A stretch of DNA of 64,000 bases from Niabella drilacis. GTDB taxonomy: Bacteria > Bacteroidota > Bacteroidia > Chitinophagales > Chitinophagaceae. Below, in pieces: positions 22,009 to 31,224 of the stretch. Under the pieces are notes generated by a model, which had not been told where the DNA came from, did not search any database, and saw only the letters and a list, made by a program, of their open reading frames with translations. Location of the stretch: NCBI RefSeq assembly GCF_900101395.1, contig NZ_FMZO01000022.1, positions 1 to 64,000 on the forward strand, in the 5' to 3' direction. The number at the start of each line of letters is the position of its first letter. Positions within the stretch are counted from its first letter, which is position 1. Made by a program: the position numbers and the translations under genes.

Positions 22009-23148
22009 ATGAAGCTGAACACAAAGATCATTCACGCAGGAGTGGCGCCCGATCCTTCAACCGGTGCTATCATGACCCCTATTTATCAAACATCCACCTT
22101 TGTACAATCGGGCCCCAACCAACACCAGGGTTATGACTATTCAAGGGCGGGAAACCCTACCCGCACGGCCCTGGAGCAATCGCTGGCCGCACTGGAAAAT
22201 GCCCGGCATGGCCTGGCGTTCAGCAGTGGAGTGGCGGCTACAGAAACGGTGATCAAATTATTAAAACCCGGTGATGAGGTTATTGCCGCCAATGATATGT
22301 ATGGCGGTACTTACCGTTTGTTCTCAAAGATCTGGGAAGACTACGGTATCCGGTTTATTTATACAGATACCACCCATACAGAAAATATAGCCGGTGCAAT
22401 AACGGATCAAACAAAGCTGATCTGGATCGAAACGCCCACCAACCCGCTGATGAATATTACCGATATTGCAGCGGTTGCCACTATTGCAAAAGAGGCCGGG
22501 GCCCTGCTTTGCGTAGACAATACCTTTGCATCGCCTTATCTTCAGAACCCGATAGACCTGGGTGCTGATATCGTTATGCACTCGGCTACAAAATACCTGG
22601 GAGGTCACAGCGATGTGGTGATGGGAGCACTTATGTTTAACGGTGATGAGCTGCGCGAACGCCTGTTCTTTATCCAGAAGAGCAGCGGTGCGGTACCGGG
22701 CCCCATGGATTGCTTTCTGGTGCTGCGCGGTATTAAAACCCTGCATGTACGCCTGCAACGCCATTGTGAAAATGGCAGAAAGGTTGCGGAGTTCCTGGCA
22801 GCGAATGAAAAGGTTAAAAAAGTATACTGGTGCGGTTTTGAAGATCAGCCGGGATACGCTGTTGCAAAAAAACAAATGCGCGACTTTGGCGGGATGATGA
22901 GCTTTGAACTGAAAGATGATTCGGTGGAAGCTGCGACGAAGGTACTGACTGCTACGAAAATATTTGCGCTGGCAGAAAGCCTGGGCGGAGTGGAATCATT
23001 GATCAATCACCCGGCATCGATGACACATGCCTCTATTCCGCGGGAGGAACGCATTAAGAATGGATTAAGCGATTCCCTGATCCGGCTGAGTGTAGGTATC
23101 GAAGATGCCGATGACCTGGTGGAAGATCTGAAGCAGGCCATTGGCTAA
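22009..23148 (+). CDS. metB: Cystathionine gamma-synthase / trans-sulfuration PLP enzyme (379 aa)
   Basis: PLP-dependent Cys/Met-metabolism enzyme: joins an activated homoserine with cysteine to make cystathionine (or the reverse lyase reaction; the two are hard to separate by eye). It shows NTKIIHAG at the start, YDYSRAGNPTRTALEQSLAA, SGVAATETVIKLLKPGDEV, NPLMNITDI and the PLP lysine in SATKYLGGHSD (Lys195), then SLGGVESLINHPASMTHA. The start was moved to 22009 (MKLNTKIIHAG) because of the -7 box at 21981-21988. Cytoplasmic. A terminator at 23196-23236 follows. Confidence 0.88.
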   Translation: MKLNTKIIHAGVAPDPSTGAIMTPIYQTSTFVQSGPNQHQGYDYSRAGNPTRTALEQSLAALENARHGLAFSSGVAATETVIKLLKPGDEVIAANDMYGGTYRLFSKIWEDYGIRFIYTDTTHTENIAGAITDQTKLIWIETPTNPLMNITDIAAVATIAKEAGALLCVDNTFASPYLQNPIDLGADIVMHSATKYLGGHSDVVMGALMFNGDELRERLFFIQKSSGAVPGPMDCFLVLRGIKTLHVRLQRHCENGRKVAEFLAANEKVKKVYWCGFEDQPGYAVAKKQMRDFGGMMSFELKDDSVEAATKVLTATKIFALAESLGGVESLINHPASMTHASIPREERIKNGLSDSLIRLSVGIEDADDLVEDLKQAIG

Positions 23149-23195
23149 CCTGCGGGTTGCTATACGCGGCGCTCAGAACGGCACTATATATTTAC

Positions 23196-23236
23196 AGGTG
23201 ATGGATCCTGGCGGGGTGATCCATCACCTTTGTTTT
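23196..23236 (+). terminator. Rho-independent terminator after metB
   Basis: AGGTGATGGATC (23196-23207) pairs perfectly with GATCCATCACCT (23218-23229), ten-base loop, followed by TTGTTTTTT. Confidence 0.85.
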
Positions 23237-23314
23237 TTAAGATCCCCGCCTAAAATAAGCAGGTGCTGAACCGGGCTGATCCGGCTTGTTATTTTTTTGG
23301 GTGCTATTCAAAAA

Positions 23315-24652
23315 ATGCAAATTCTCTCCTGTAAACCAACTATCTTGCAGGTAATTGGTCAATTAAAGGATCATTTTATGAATAGGGAATTACCGGAAGC
23401 AGAACAAACAGCGCTATCGCAAACCATTCTCCAGATCAATAACAGTTACCTCGATTGGGAAAAAGTACAGCATATGACCCTGATGCCGGACTCATTTTCC
23501 AACACGGCCATTTGGGAGGCTGCCCGGCAGGCCCGGGTGCAGGGTTTCACACGGAACCTGGTCATTTTTGACCAGTCATTTACCTGGTCTGTTTCCAATG
23601 ATATGGAAGCGGCTTTACATGACCTGGATGTACACCTGGCAGGAGGACGGAATATCTCCGCTGTAATGGATCAGAAAAATGATCATCGTTACCTGGTAAC
23701 AGCTGCCCTTGATGAAGCGATGGCTTCTGCACAACTGGCCGGATACCCCGCTACCCGTAAGATGGTGCGGGAGCTGCTGCTGAAAAAGAAAACAACTGCC
23801 AATGAGACCGAACAGGTGGTGGTCAATCTTTATAAATGCCTGCAAAAGGTTTCGGAGTGGGGGCAGGAGCCTTTCTCCGAAGCCATGCTGCTGGAGCTGC
23901 ACCAGCTGCTGACAAAAGATACCATCAAATTAAAAGGGATCGGTCGCTATCGGACCAATAATAAATATGATGCTTCGGGTATCGGAAGCGCAGCGTCTTA
24001 CAAAGCGGTGGACGCAAAATCCATCGGAGCCTGGATGCAATGGCTGGAGGCCTTTATCAACGAGGATAAAAAGCCCTTCTTCATTCACCCGGTAATAAAA
24101 GCCTGTATCATTGCTTACCTCGTTACATATATTCGCCCGTTCAGGGATGGCAACGGGCGCATGGCCCGGCTGCTGATGTACGCATACCTGCTTCGCCAGG
24201 GTTACTGGGTTACAAAATATACCGCGGTTTCCAATATCCTTATTAAATTAAAGGCTCCGTATCAAAAGTCCTTTTTACAGGCAACTGCCAATGCCGATAC
24301 CGGTTATTTTATTCATTTTATGATCCAGGCGCTCCGTATGGCCGACCGGTCGTTAAAGGAAAGCCTGCAACGCACCAATAAGGAAAAAGAAAGCAATCCC
24401 TTTATAAAGATCGACGGATTGAATGTAAGGCAGGCCACCGCCCTTCAATGGATCAGCGATGACCCGGAAAAGATCGTAACCATACGCGAACTGCGGTCCG
24501 GCTTTGGTGTATCAAAGGAAACAGCAAGAACAGATCTTACGGCATTAGCCGAAAATGGCTGGCTGAAATTTTATCACCTCAATAAGAAAACCTATGCCTT
24601 TATAAAAGGCGATGGTTTTGACAAGTTGTTAAAGGAAAAACTAAATCTGTAA
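23315..24652 (+). CDS. Fic-family protein with degenerate catalytic motif (445 aa)
   Basis: Fic/Doc-fold protein with an N-terminal DUF4172-like part and a C-terminal winged helix (IRELRSGFGVSKETARTDLT, residues about 395-420). The core motif reads IRPFRDGNGRMAR at 273-285; the catalytic His of the HPFxxGNGR motif is Arg274. The inhibitory-helix motif (S/T)xxxE(G/N) reads SAQLAG at 138-143, with Ala142 in place of Glu. Flap-like HPVIKACIIAY precedes. AMPylation activity is therefore doubtful. ATG at 23315 was chosen over the TTG at 23297. The Uma2 gene begins 21 nt downstream and is probably co-transcribed. Confidence 0.85.
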   Translation: MQILSCKPTILQVIGQLKDHFMNRELPEAEQTALSQTILQINNSYLDWEKVQHMTLMPDSFSNTAIWEAARQARVQGFTRNLVIFDQSFTWSVSNDMEAALHDLDVHLAGGRNISAVMDQKNDHRYLVTAALDEAMASAQLAGYPATRKMVRELLLKKKTTANETEQVVVNLYKCLQKVSEWGQEPFSEAMLLELHQLLTKDTIKLKGIGRYRTNNKYDASGIGSAASYKAVDAKSIGAWMQWLEAFINEDKKPFFIHPVIKACIIAYLVTYIRPFRDGNGRMARLLMYAYLLRQGYWVTKYTAVSNILIKLKAPYQKSFLQATANADTGYFIHFMIQALRMADRSLKESLQRTNKEKESNPFIKIDGLNVRQATALQWISDDPEKIVTIRELRSGFGVSKETARTDLTALAENGWLKFYHLNKKTYAFIKGDGFDKLLKEKLNL

Positions 24653-24673
24653 TTTTGTACAAATAGCAGCAGT

Positions 24674-25297
24674 ATGGGCATCGCAAAATTAAATCCCGGC
24701 ATCATCAGGGACATCCGCCAGCTGGACCCGGATAAGCGCTACTCTTATGCGGACTATCTGAAATGGCAGTTTGACGAGTATGTAGAGCTTATAAAGGGAA
24801 AGTTGTTTCAAAAAATGTCGCAGGCTCCTGCCCGGGAGCATCAGCGGATCGTAATGGCAATCAGTGGTAAGTTATTTCAATATCTTACAGGTAAACCCTG
24901 CGATGTTTACCCTGCTCCCTTTGATGTACGTTTTCCTTCTTCTGATACTGCAACTGATGAAAAGACCTATACCGTGGTACAGCCGGATATCAGCCTGATC
25001 CGTGATCCCTCAAAGCTGGATGACCGCGGGTGCGTAGGCGCACCGGATATGATCGTTGAAGTGGTATCCCGGGGTACCGCCATACGGGACTGGAATTTTA
25101 AATATAATCTTTACCAGGAAACGGGGGTAAAAGAATACTGGATCATAGAGCCGGTAGACCGCTCCGTTACCATATTTATCTTAACCGAAGAAAATAAATA
25201 CCTTCAAACAGGTGTGTATGCAGAAGAAACAGATATCCCTGTATCCATACTGCCCGGCTTCTCCATAAAATGGGGAGATATTTTTAACACCCCATGA
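24674..25297 (+). CDS. Uma2-family (DUF820) putative endonuclease (207 aa)
   Basis: PD-(D/E)XK-fold protein of the Uma2 family: YLKWQFDEYVELIKGKLF (N-terminal Glu), PAPFDVRF, VVQPDISLIRDPSK (Asp), VGAPDMIVEVVSRGTAIRDW with the Glu-Val-Val strand, NLYQETGVKEYWIIEP. All conserved positions except the core Lys are recognisable, as in most family members. The biological target is unknown. It sits between the Fic gene and the TIGR02757 gene, overlapping the latter by 4 nt (ATGA), so the three may be one operon. Confidence 0.85.
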   Translation: MGIAKLNPGIIRDIRQLDPDKRYSYADYLKWQFDEYVELIKGKLFQKMSQAPAREHQRIVMAISGKLFQYLTGKPCDVYPAPFDVRFPSSDTATDEKTYTVVQPDISLIRDPSKLDDRGCVGAPDMIVEVVSRGTAIRDWNFKYNLYQETGVKEYWIIEPVDRSVTIFILTEENKYLQTGVYAEETDIPVSILPGFSIKWGDIFNTP

Positions 25298-26082
25298 GTG
25301 AAAGATCACTAAGCGCATTTCTTAATAAAAAAGCGGATGCTTACGAGCAGCCGGATTTTATTGCAGACGACCCGATCTCCATTCCGCATTTGTTCTCGGC
25401 TCCGCAGGACATTGAGATCGCCGGCTTCTTTGCCGCCATACTGGCCTGGGGCAACCGGAAAAGCATCATCAACTCCTGCAAGCGGCTGTTACAGCTGATG
25501 GACAAGGCTCCCTACGATTTTGTAATGAACTTTGAAGAGGCCGACCTGAAGCCAATGATGCATTTTGTACACCGTACATTTAATGCAACGGACCTGTTCC
25601 ATTTTCTTGATGTTTTACAACACCACTATAAAACACAAAAACAGCCATCGCTGCAAACCGCCTTCAGCAGACATTTACAACCAGCCGATGCTACTGTGGA
25701 ACCGGCGCTGGCAGGCTTTCGCCGCTCCTTTTTCGATGCGAAGATCTTCCCACATTACCCGGTACGTACCCAAAAACATATTGCAACTCCCGAACGTAAA
25801 TCGGCCTGTAAACGGCTGAATATGTACCTGCGCTGGATGGTGCGCAGCAATAAAAGAGGCGTGGATTTTGGTTTGTGGAAGGATATCAGCCCTTCGCAAC
25901 TGATTTGCCCGCTGGACCTGCACGTGGCCCGTGTAGCCCGGCATTTTAACCTGCTGCAACGGCCTGGTAATGACTGGCAGGCCGCCCTGGAGCTTTCAGA
26001 ACACCTGCGGCAACTGGATCCCCGTGACCCGGTAAAATATGATTTTGCCCTGTTTGGCCTGGGCGTTATTGAAAAGTTCTGA
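25294..26082 (+). CDS. TIGR02757 family protein (DUF2400) (262 aa)
   Basis: Bacteroidota-wide conserved protein of unknown function. Family patterns: DPISIPHLFSAPQDIEIAGF, FAAILAWGNRKSIINSCKRL, FVHRTFNATDLFHFLDVL, KRLNMYLRWMVRSNKRGVDF, GLWKDISPSQLICPLDLHVA, LDPRDPVKYDFALFGLGV. The WxxxxPSQLxxPLDxH stretch suggests a helix-hairpin-helix DNA-glycosylase-like fold (inference). Cytoplasmic. Start overlaps the Uma2 stop by 4 nt. A gap of about 130 nt then precedes the next gene. Confidence 0.88.
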   Translation: MSERSLSAFLNKKADAYEQPDFIADDPISIPHLFSAPQDIEIAGFFAAILAWGNRKSIINSCKRLLQLMDKAPYDFVMNFEEADLKPMMHFVHRTFNATDLFHFLDVLQHHYKTQKQPSLQTAFSRHLQPADATVEPALAGFRRSFFDAKIFPHYPVRTQKHIATPERKSACKRLNMYLRWMVRSNKRGVDFGLWKDISPSQLICPLDLHVARVARHFNLLQRPGNDWQAALELSEHLRQLDPRDPVKYDFALFGLGVIEKF

Positions 26083-26216
26083 TTGATCCGCATCAACATC
26101 CCTGTAAAAAGAACGTTAAAGAGAAAAGGATGTTGTGTAACAGAAAAACATTCCGCATCATTAAAGCAGTTAAACAACCTTATTCATTGAATGATTCATT
26201 TTTAAAATTTAAACAC

Positions 26217-26918
26217 ATGAAAAAGTTATTCGCATTCGCATTATTATCACTGGTGGCTTTGGGAACCGTAAGCGCGCAATCTGTTGACCTCAGAAGAAAA
26301 ATCACCGTAAGCGGTACTGCAGAAACCGAGATCACGCCCGATATCATTTATGTGAGCATTTCGCTGAAGGAATATTTGGAGAACGGGAACAGCAAAAAAA
26401 GGGTAGATATTTCAACATTAGAAAATCAGTTGTTTGCCGCCGTACAAAAGGCCGGTTTTTCAAAAGAGCACTTAACCATCAGTAACCTGAACAGCTGGGC
26501 CAACACTACCGGGAAGAAGAAAAATCCCGATTTCCTGGCCAGCCGCCAGTACCTTTTAAAAGTAAGCGACCTGAACAAACTGGACCAGATCCTGAGCGGT
26601 GTGGATTCCAAAGGAATTCAAAGTACCGGTATCCAGAGTTATGACTACTCAAAGATGGAAGCGCTGAAAAAGGAGCTGAAGATCAAAGCGCTGAAAGCAG
26701 CAAAAGAAAAAGCCACCTATATGGTAGAGGCACTGGACGGTACACTGGGGAATGTACTGGAAATACAGGATGGCGGCGATAGCCCTATGCAACCTGTAAT
26801 GTACCGGAACTATGCTATGAAGGCTGAAGCTGCCGATATGGCCGGTGGCGATGCCGACCTGGATTTTAAAAAGATCAAGTTAAGCTTTACTGTAAATACC
26901 GTATTTGAAATAAAGTAG
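26217..26918 (+). CDS. Secreted SIMPL-domain (DUF541) protein (233 aa)
   Basis: ATG at 26217 gives a normal signal peptide (MKKLFAFALLSLVALGTVSA); the longer frame from 26130 lacks it. SIMPL/DUF541 features: KITVSGTAETEITPDIIYVS, FSKEHLTISNL, KALKAAKEKATYMVEAL, GTLGNVLEIQDGG, IKLSFTVNTVFEIK. Periplasmic, typically oligomeric, precise role unknown. It stands alone, with a terminator at 26938-26970. Confidence 0.88.
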   Translation: MKKLFAFALLSLVALGTVSAQSVDLRRKITVSGTAETEITPDIIYVSISLKEYLENGNSKKRVDISTLENQLFAAVQKAGFSKEHLTISNLNSWANTTGKKKNPDFLASRQYLLKVSDLNKLDQILSGVDSKGIQSTGIQSYDYSKMEALKKELKIKALKAAKEKATYMVEALDGTLGNVLEIQDGGDSPMQPVMYRNYAMKAEAADMAGGDADLDFKKIKLSFTVNTVFEIK

Positions 26919-26937
26919 GATTAAGAACGCGATCAGT

Positions 26938-26970
26938 AAAAGGGGCTGCTCTTCAGAGACAGCCCCTTTA
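26938..26970 (+). terminator. Rho-independent terminator
   Basis: AAAGGGGCTG (26939-26948) pairs with CAGCCCCTTT (26960-26969), 11-base loop. The A-tract before it also makes it usable from the minus strand. Confidence 0.75.
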
Positions 26971-27105
26971 TCAATTTAAAATACCCAATATAAAATGTTG
27001 AATGTAAAAGTACCCATCCTGTTACCGCTCTGTAATTTTCCTGCGCAATGAAATCATCATTGCTGCATTTTACCCCGAAGCTTTGGGGGTATTTACTATT
27101 TTATA

Positions 27106-29943
27106 TTACCATAACGACCAGCCGCCGCCTACTTTCTTTTTGGCGCCCGCCGGGCGCAGGTTGTAAGTGAATGTGGCCAGAAAGTACTGCCCCAGGATAT
27201 TGCTGTAGGTAGTACGAACCGTATTCTGGTAAGGAATGATATCGGTATTACGGGTCTGGTTCAGCAGGTCATTGCCGTACAGGCGCAGCACCGCACGCTC
27301 ATCCTTAAAGAAGGTGAAATTCACCCCGGCATTCCACATAAACATTCTCCGGTATTGCGGATCGGCAAAGGCATTGTTGTTCAGGTAGCGCAGTTCGGTA
27401 TCAAAGATCACATGCTTTATATACCGGAAAACGAGTTCTGTGCCCAATGTCTGGTCAAAGCTCCGGGCGGGGGTAAACCGGGGGTTGGTGTTTTTTACGC
27501 TCATATAAGAGAAAGAATAGGCGGGTCTTACTTCCAGCTTATCGTCCCAGTTGAACCCCAGGTTGCTCCATACATTACTGTTCAGCCACTTTTGATTGCC
27601 AAGGGCCCCGTTGTAAAAGAATTTGCTTTCACGGTACTCCGTCCAGGTGCCTACGTTCCAGGAAAAAGTGAAGCTGTTCTTATATTTAATATCCTGGTTG
27701 AGCCCGAAATTGGCGGCAACACGTTTGCTGCCGTCTGCATTTATGGGTTGTATGGTCTGGATGCCGCTTTCATCCACCGTTATGCTTTGCATCACATCAT
27801 TGTTGGCAATATAGGCTTCGCCCCAGCTCCATACATTGAGGTTGTTTTTGGGATTGAAGGTATTCAGGTTGGCCGATACCTGGTTCATGATCGCCGGAAG
27901 GAGCCCGGTATTGCCAAGGTTAATTACGTAAGGGTTGGTATTATTGCGGACGGGGATCAGGTAACGGTACTCCGGCAACTGTACATCCCGTGAAAAATTA
28001 ACGGTTAATTTTTTATAGGTGATCTCCAGTTGCGGTAATACATTGCTTTGCTTCTGGATCAACGGATCCGGGATATAGGACACCCTGTTCTCAAACTGCT
28101 GGTACTGGTAGCGTACGCCGGGGGTAATGGCAAGCCCTTTGTGCTTAAACTCAAGTCCTGTACTGGCCTGGTATTTATTGCTGTTGCGTAAGAACAGGCT
28201 GCTCAGATCATTATTCTGCTGATCATACCGGGTACCGTCCTTATCAAAAGTGGCCACATCATTTTTCAGGTTCTCATACTCATATCTTGTTCCTGCCCTA
28301 AGGAACCATTTTTTGCCCAGGGGCTCCCTGTAATTGACGCCTGCATAGGCAAACCAGGTTGGAACCTGTTCTGTCCGCAGCTGGTTGGTAAGGCTGTCGA
28401 ACTGCCGGGGATATAAGTAATGAATCAAGGCATCTGTGTAGCTATCCGTGTTCTTCCGGTTCCATACGACACCCTGTGCAAAGGAGATGCGGCGGCCGGT
28501 CTTGTTTTTAGACAGGCGGGTCAGCGAGAAGCTTTCCCTCAGGATGTTATTCCGGGTGTTGCCATTGATATTTACGTTCCCGTTATTGAGGTCGCCCAGG
28601 AAGTTATTGGTGCCGCTTTGATCGTTCCTGCTCCGGTTGTTTTCTCCGCCAATGATATAGCTGGCCGTGGCTGTAATAGTGGTCAGGGTATCCGGTTTTA
28701 AGTTCATCCCGGCGCCAAATGTATGGGTATTGCCCCGCAGCACTGTGTTGTAAAGGGATTTGTTGGTAATGATGGTGTCTCCGTTAAAGATGCGGGTGTT
28801 GTTATCTGTTTCCGCATCTGTATGTACCTGCCCAAAATAGTACTGCGCAAAAAACGACTTTTTCTTATTGGGCGAATGGTTGAGGTTAAAGCCGAGGCCA
28901 TTACTGGTTGTAACCCCACCCAGGCGAGACATGCCGCCGAAGTTGATCCCGTTAATGGAAATATTGGAGCCAAAATTACTGTTGTTACTGCTGTTGTTGC
29001 CCCCGCCCGAAACATCGCGGTTACGGCCTAAGCCACCCGTCTGCATGAGGTCGCTCCATCCAAAGCCCGGCCGGTTCAGGTTATTGCTGTATCCCAGCAG
29101 GCTTACCTGCAGCGTGTCGCGGAAGATATTCGCAATTGCTCCTCCTTCAAAACGGCTCCCGTTTATACCTCCGCCTCCGCCTGCATAGGCTTTGCCGAAC
29201 AGTCCTTTTTTAACGCCCTTCTTAAAGGTAAGATTGATGACCTTGCCTACATTGTTCAGGTTGTCATCGCCGTTTTCAAGGAGCTCGTCCTTATCATCGG
29301 TTACCTGTATTTTGTCAATGACGTTGGAAGGCAGATTTCTTGAAGCCATTTTTGGGTCGCTGCCAAAGAAATTCTTCCCGTCTACGAGGATCCGGTTTAC
29401 CCGCTTCCCGTTTACCATAATGTTTCCCTGTTTATCTACCTGTACCCCGGGCAGTTTCTTCAGCAGGTCTTCCACCAATGCATTAGGCAGGGTTTTAAAG
29501 GCGTTGGCATTAAATTCAACGGTGTCTTTGCGGATCACCATGGGCGGGCGTTCGGCCACAACCAGCACTTCATCCAGGTCTTTTGTATCCGGAAATAAGG
29601 TGATCGTTCCCAGGTTGAGGCCGGGTTCGGCGGCCGATAAGCGAAACTCCTTGCGGTATACGCCAAAACCGGTAAAAGAAACGATCAGGCGATAGGGCAG
29701 ATCTGCGGCCAGGCCGGGGATGCGGAAGGAACCGTCTTCCCCGCTTAGCCGGTAGGTGACCACCGTGGTGTCGGATGCTTTGAATACGGTAACTGTTGCC
29801 ATATACAGGGGCTTGCCTGTAGCGGAATCGACAAGCTTTCCGGTGATCACGCCTTGCGCGTTTACACTCAGGGCGCCGAAAAATAAAAGGATAAATAGAG
29901 CGGCCCGGCTATAAAAAGACAATGGCCTGGAAATGGTTTGCAT
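27106..29943 (-). CDS. TonB-dependent receptor-like outer membrane protein, OMP_b-brl_3 type (945 aa)
   Basis: Signal peptide at residues 1-30 with ATG at 29943 (FILLFFGALSVNAQG); the frame from 29991 adds a non-signal extension. Residues about 30-115 form a carboxypeptidase-like regulatory domain (VITGKLVDSATGKPLYMATV). The plug follows: PNALVEDLLKKLPGVQVDKQ, GKRVNRILVDGKNFFG, ASRNLPSNVIDKIQV. The rest is a beta-barrel ending in a Trp residue (GGWSLW). Imports an unknown ligand or acts in surface assembly; no SusD gene is adjacent. A Gly/Asn-rich loop (GGGNNSSNNSN) near residue 310. Monocistronic. Confidence 0.88.
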   Translation of the reverse strand: MQTISRPLSFYSRAALFILLFFGALSVNAQGVITGKLVDSATGKPLYMATVTVFKASDTTVVTYRLSGEDGSFRIPGLAADLPYRLIVSFTGFGVYRKEFRLSAAEPGLNLGTITLFPDTKDLDEVLVVAERPPMVIRKDTVEFNANAFKTLPNALVEDLLKKLPGVQVDKQGNIMVNGKRVNRILVDGKNFFGSDPKMASRNLPSNVIDKIQVTDDKDELLENGDDNLNNVGKVINLTFKKGVKKGLFGKAYAGGGGGINGSRFEGGAIANIFRDTLQVSLLGYSNNLNRPGFGWSDLMQTGGLGRNRDVSGGGNNSSNNSNFGSNISINGINFGGMSRLGGVTTSNGLGFNLNHSPNKKKSFFAQYYFGQVHTDAETDNNTRIFNGDTIITNKSLYNTVLRGNTHTFGAGMNLKPDTLTTITATASYIIGGENNRSRNDQSGTNNFLGDLNNGNVNINGNTRNNILRESFSLTRLSKNKTGRRISFAQGVVWNRKNTDSYTDALIHYLYPRQFDSLTNQLRTEQVPTWFAYAGVNYREPLGKKWFLRAGTRYEYENLKNDVATFDKDGTRYDQQNNDLSSLFLRNSNKYQASTGLEFKHKGLAITPGVRYQYQQFENRVSYIPDPLIQKQSNVLPQLEITYKKLTVNFSRDVQLPEYRYLIPVRNNTNPYVINLGNTGLLPAIMNQVSANLNTFNPKNNLNVWSWGEAYIANNDVMQSITVDESGIQTIQPINADGSKRVAANFGLNQDIKYKNSFTFSWNVGTWTEYRESKFFYNGALGNQKWLNSNVWSNLGFNWDDKLEVRPAYSFSYMSVKNTNPRFTPARSFDQTLGTELVFRYIKHVIFDTELRYLNNNAFADPQYRRMFMWNAGVNFTFFKDERAVLRLYGNDLLNQTRNTDIIPYQNTVRTTYSNILGQYFLATFTYNLRPAGAKKKVGGGWSLW

Positions 29944-29991
29944 ATCTACTACACGCAATACCCGGAAAAATGTTACAGAAAACCGCAGCAC

Positions 29992-30246
29992 ATTTTTTTA
30001 ACGGAAAACTGACGGTTGAAGACTCCGATGTTTGTTTAAAGTTTCAGTTCCATGTGTCGGGCCAGATCTGTGTATCTCTCAAAGATCGCAGGCGGGTTCC
30101 TGGTTTAACGTAGTGGAACATTGTTTAAAGGGTGCTGACAGCTCCTGTTTTTGTTTAAAGTTTAAGGTTCAACGCCAAATCCGTTGAATGTGGTTTAATG
30201 GAGCCGGCCGATAACTGGTGGCTGACCACTAACAGTTGTTCATGGC
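29992..30246. other. Non-coding gap with short TGTTTAAAG repeats
   Basis: TGTTTAAAG or close variants recur at about 30034, 30122 and 30153, each followed by T/G-rich sequence, ahead of the TonB-receptor gene on the minus strand. No gene or clear promoter pair is seen. Confidence 0.4.
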
Positions 30247-31224
30247 TCACCCAAACAACCGCTCCATACTTTGGGGGATGGTTTTGCTATAGTCCATTTG
30301 AACGGGCTTGTATTCGTTCTGCCATTTTTCAAACTGCAGGTCAAAATCCCCCCCGATCTTAGAGAGGGTCATTACGCCCATTTCCTGTAGCGCTGCGGCG
30401 TTGCAGCATTGCTCATATTGCCCGCGAATGGGGATCGCCATTATTTTTTTGCCCAGGTGGAGGGCTTCCGAAGGCGTTTCAAAGCCGCCACCGGTAATGA
30501 TTTCCCGGCAATGGATCAGGCTGGTGTTAAATAATTGCCGGTCTACCGGTATCAGCCGGATATTGCCGGTATCCGTTACTGCCCGGGCCTGCCGGCTGAA
30601 GATCTCGAACCGGTGATCTTTAAATTTTGAAAAGATCTGTTTTAGTTCCTGGTCGCAGTAGGATGGAAGGTATACGGTGATGTGCCCGTGGTCCGCCGGT
30701 GTTGTTTCCCGTATCTCTTTTTTGATAACGGGGGTAAGGATAAAATCGTCATAGGGCTTAAAATGCAGGCCCAGATAGCGTTCGCCCCGGGCATAGTTTT
30801 TTAGCATCCATTCGCCCGGCCGGCTTACAGCTCCGGGGCGGGGTACCTTATTGCTCTGGAAGCTGGCTTGGTGCCCAAAGTTTACGGATGGAATCTTTTT
30901 TGACCGGCAGGCTGCGGCGGTGATGTACTCATAATCATTGATCACAAAATCGTAGTCTTCTACCGGCAGCGCGCGTATCTCTTTTTTCAAAGCCAGGGGA
31001 TTTACATGCCGGGCTATCTTCCAGTAATTAAGACCTCCATTGCAGGTATAGTAGAGGCTTAGCCCCTTACTCCGGTACTTAACCGGTGCATCCAGTTTCA
31101 GGTTGCTGTTGTTGCCGCTCAGGAAGATATCAACGGTTCCATATTGTTTTAAATAGGGCAGCAGCTCCATAGCGCGGCTGATATGCCCGTTACCGGTGGC
31201 CTGAACGGCGTAAAAAATTTTCAT
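30247..31224 (-). CDS. Glycosyltransferase-like protein, MurG/UGT-type GT-B fold (325 aa)
   Basis: Starts at 31224 with MKIFYAVQATGNGHISRAME, a GNGHxxR loop of GT-B enzymes such as MurG. The C-terminal nucleotide-sugar site is seen in REIITGGGFETPSEALHLGK and IPIRGQYEQCCNAAALQEMG. It likely transfers a sugar to a lipid or other acceptor at the inner face of the membrane; substrate unknown. The gene overlaps the 3' end of the phosphoesterase gene by 35 nt, which suggests translational coupling and a joint role in envelope glycolipid synthesis. Confidence 0.8.
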   Translation of the reverse strand: MKIFYAVQATGNGHISRAMELLPYLKQYGTVDIFLSGNNSNLKLDAPVKYRSKGLSLYYTCNGGLNYWKIARHVNPLALKKEIRALPVEDYDFVINDYEYITAAACRSKKIPSVNFGHQASFQSNKVPRPGAVSRPGEWMLKNYARGERYLGLHFKPYDDFILTPVIKKEIRETTPADHGHITVYLPSYCDQELKQIFSKFKDHRFEIFSRQARAVTDTGNIRLIPVDRQLFNTSLIHCREIITGGGFETPSEALHLGKKIMAIPIRGQYEQCCNAAALQEMGVMTLSKIGGDFDLQFEKWQNEYKPVQMDYSKTIPQSMERLFG

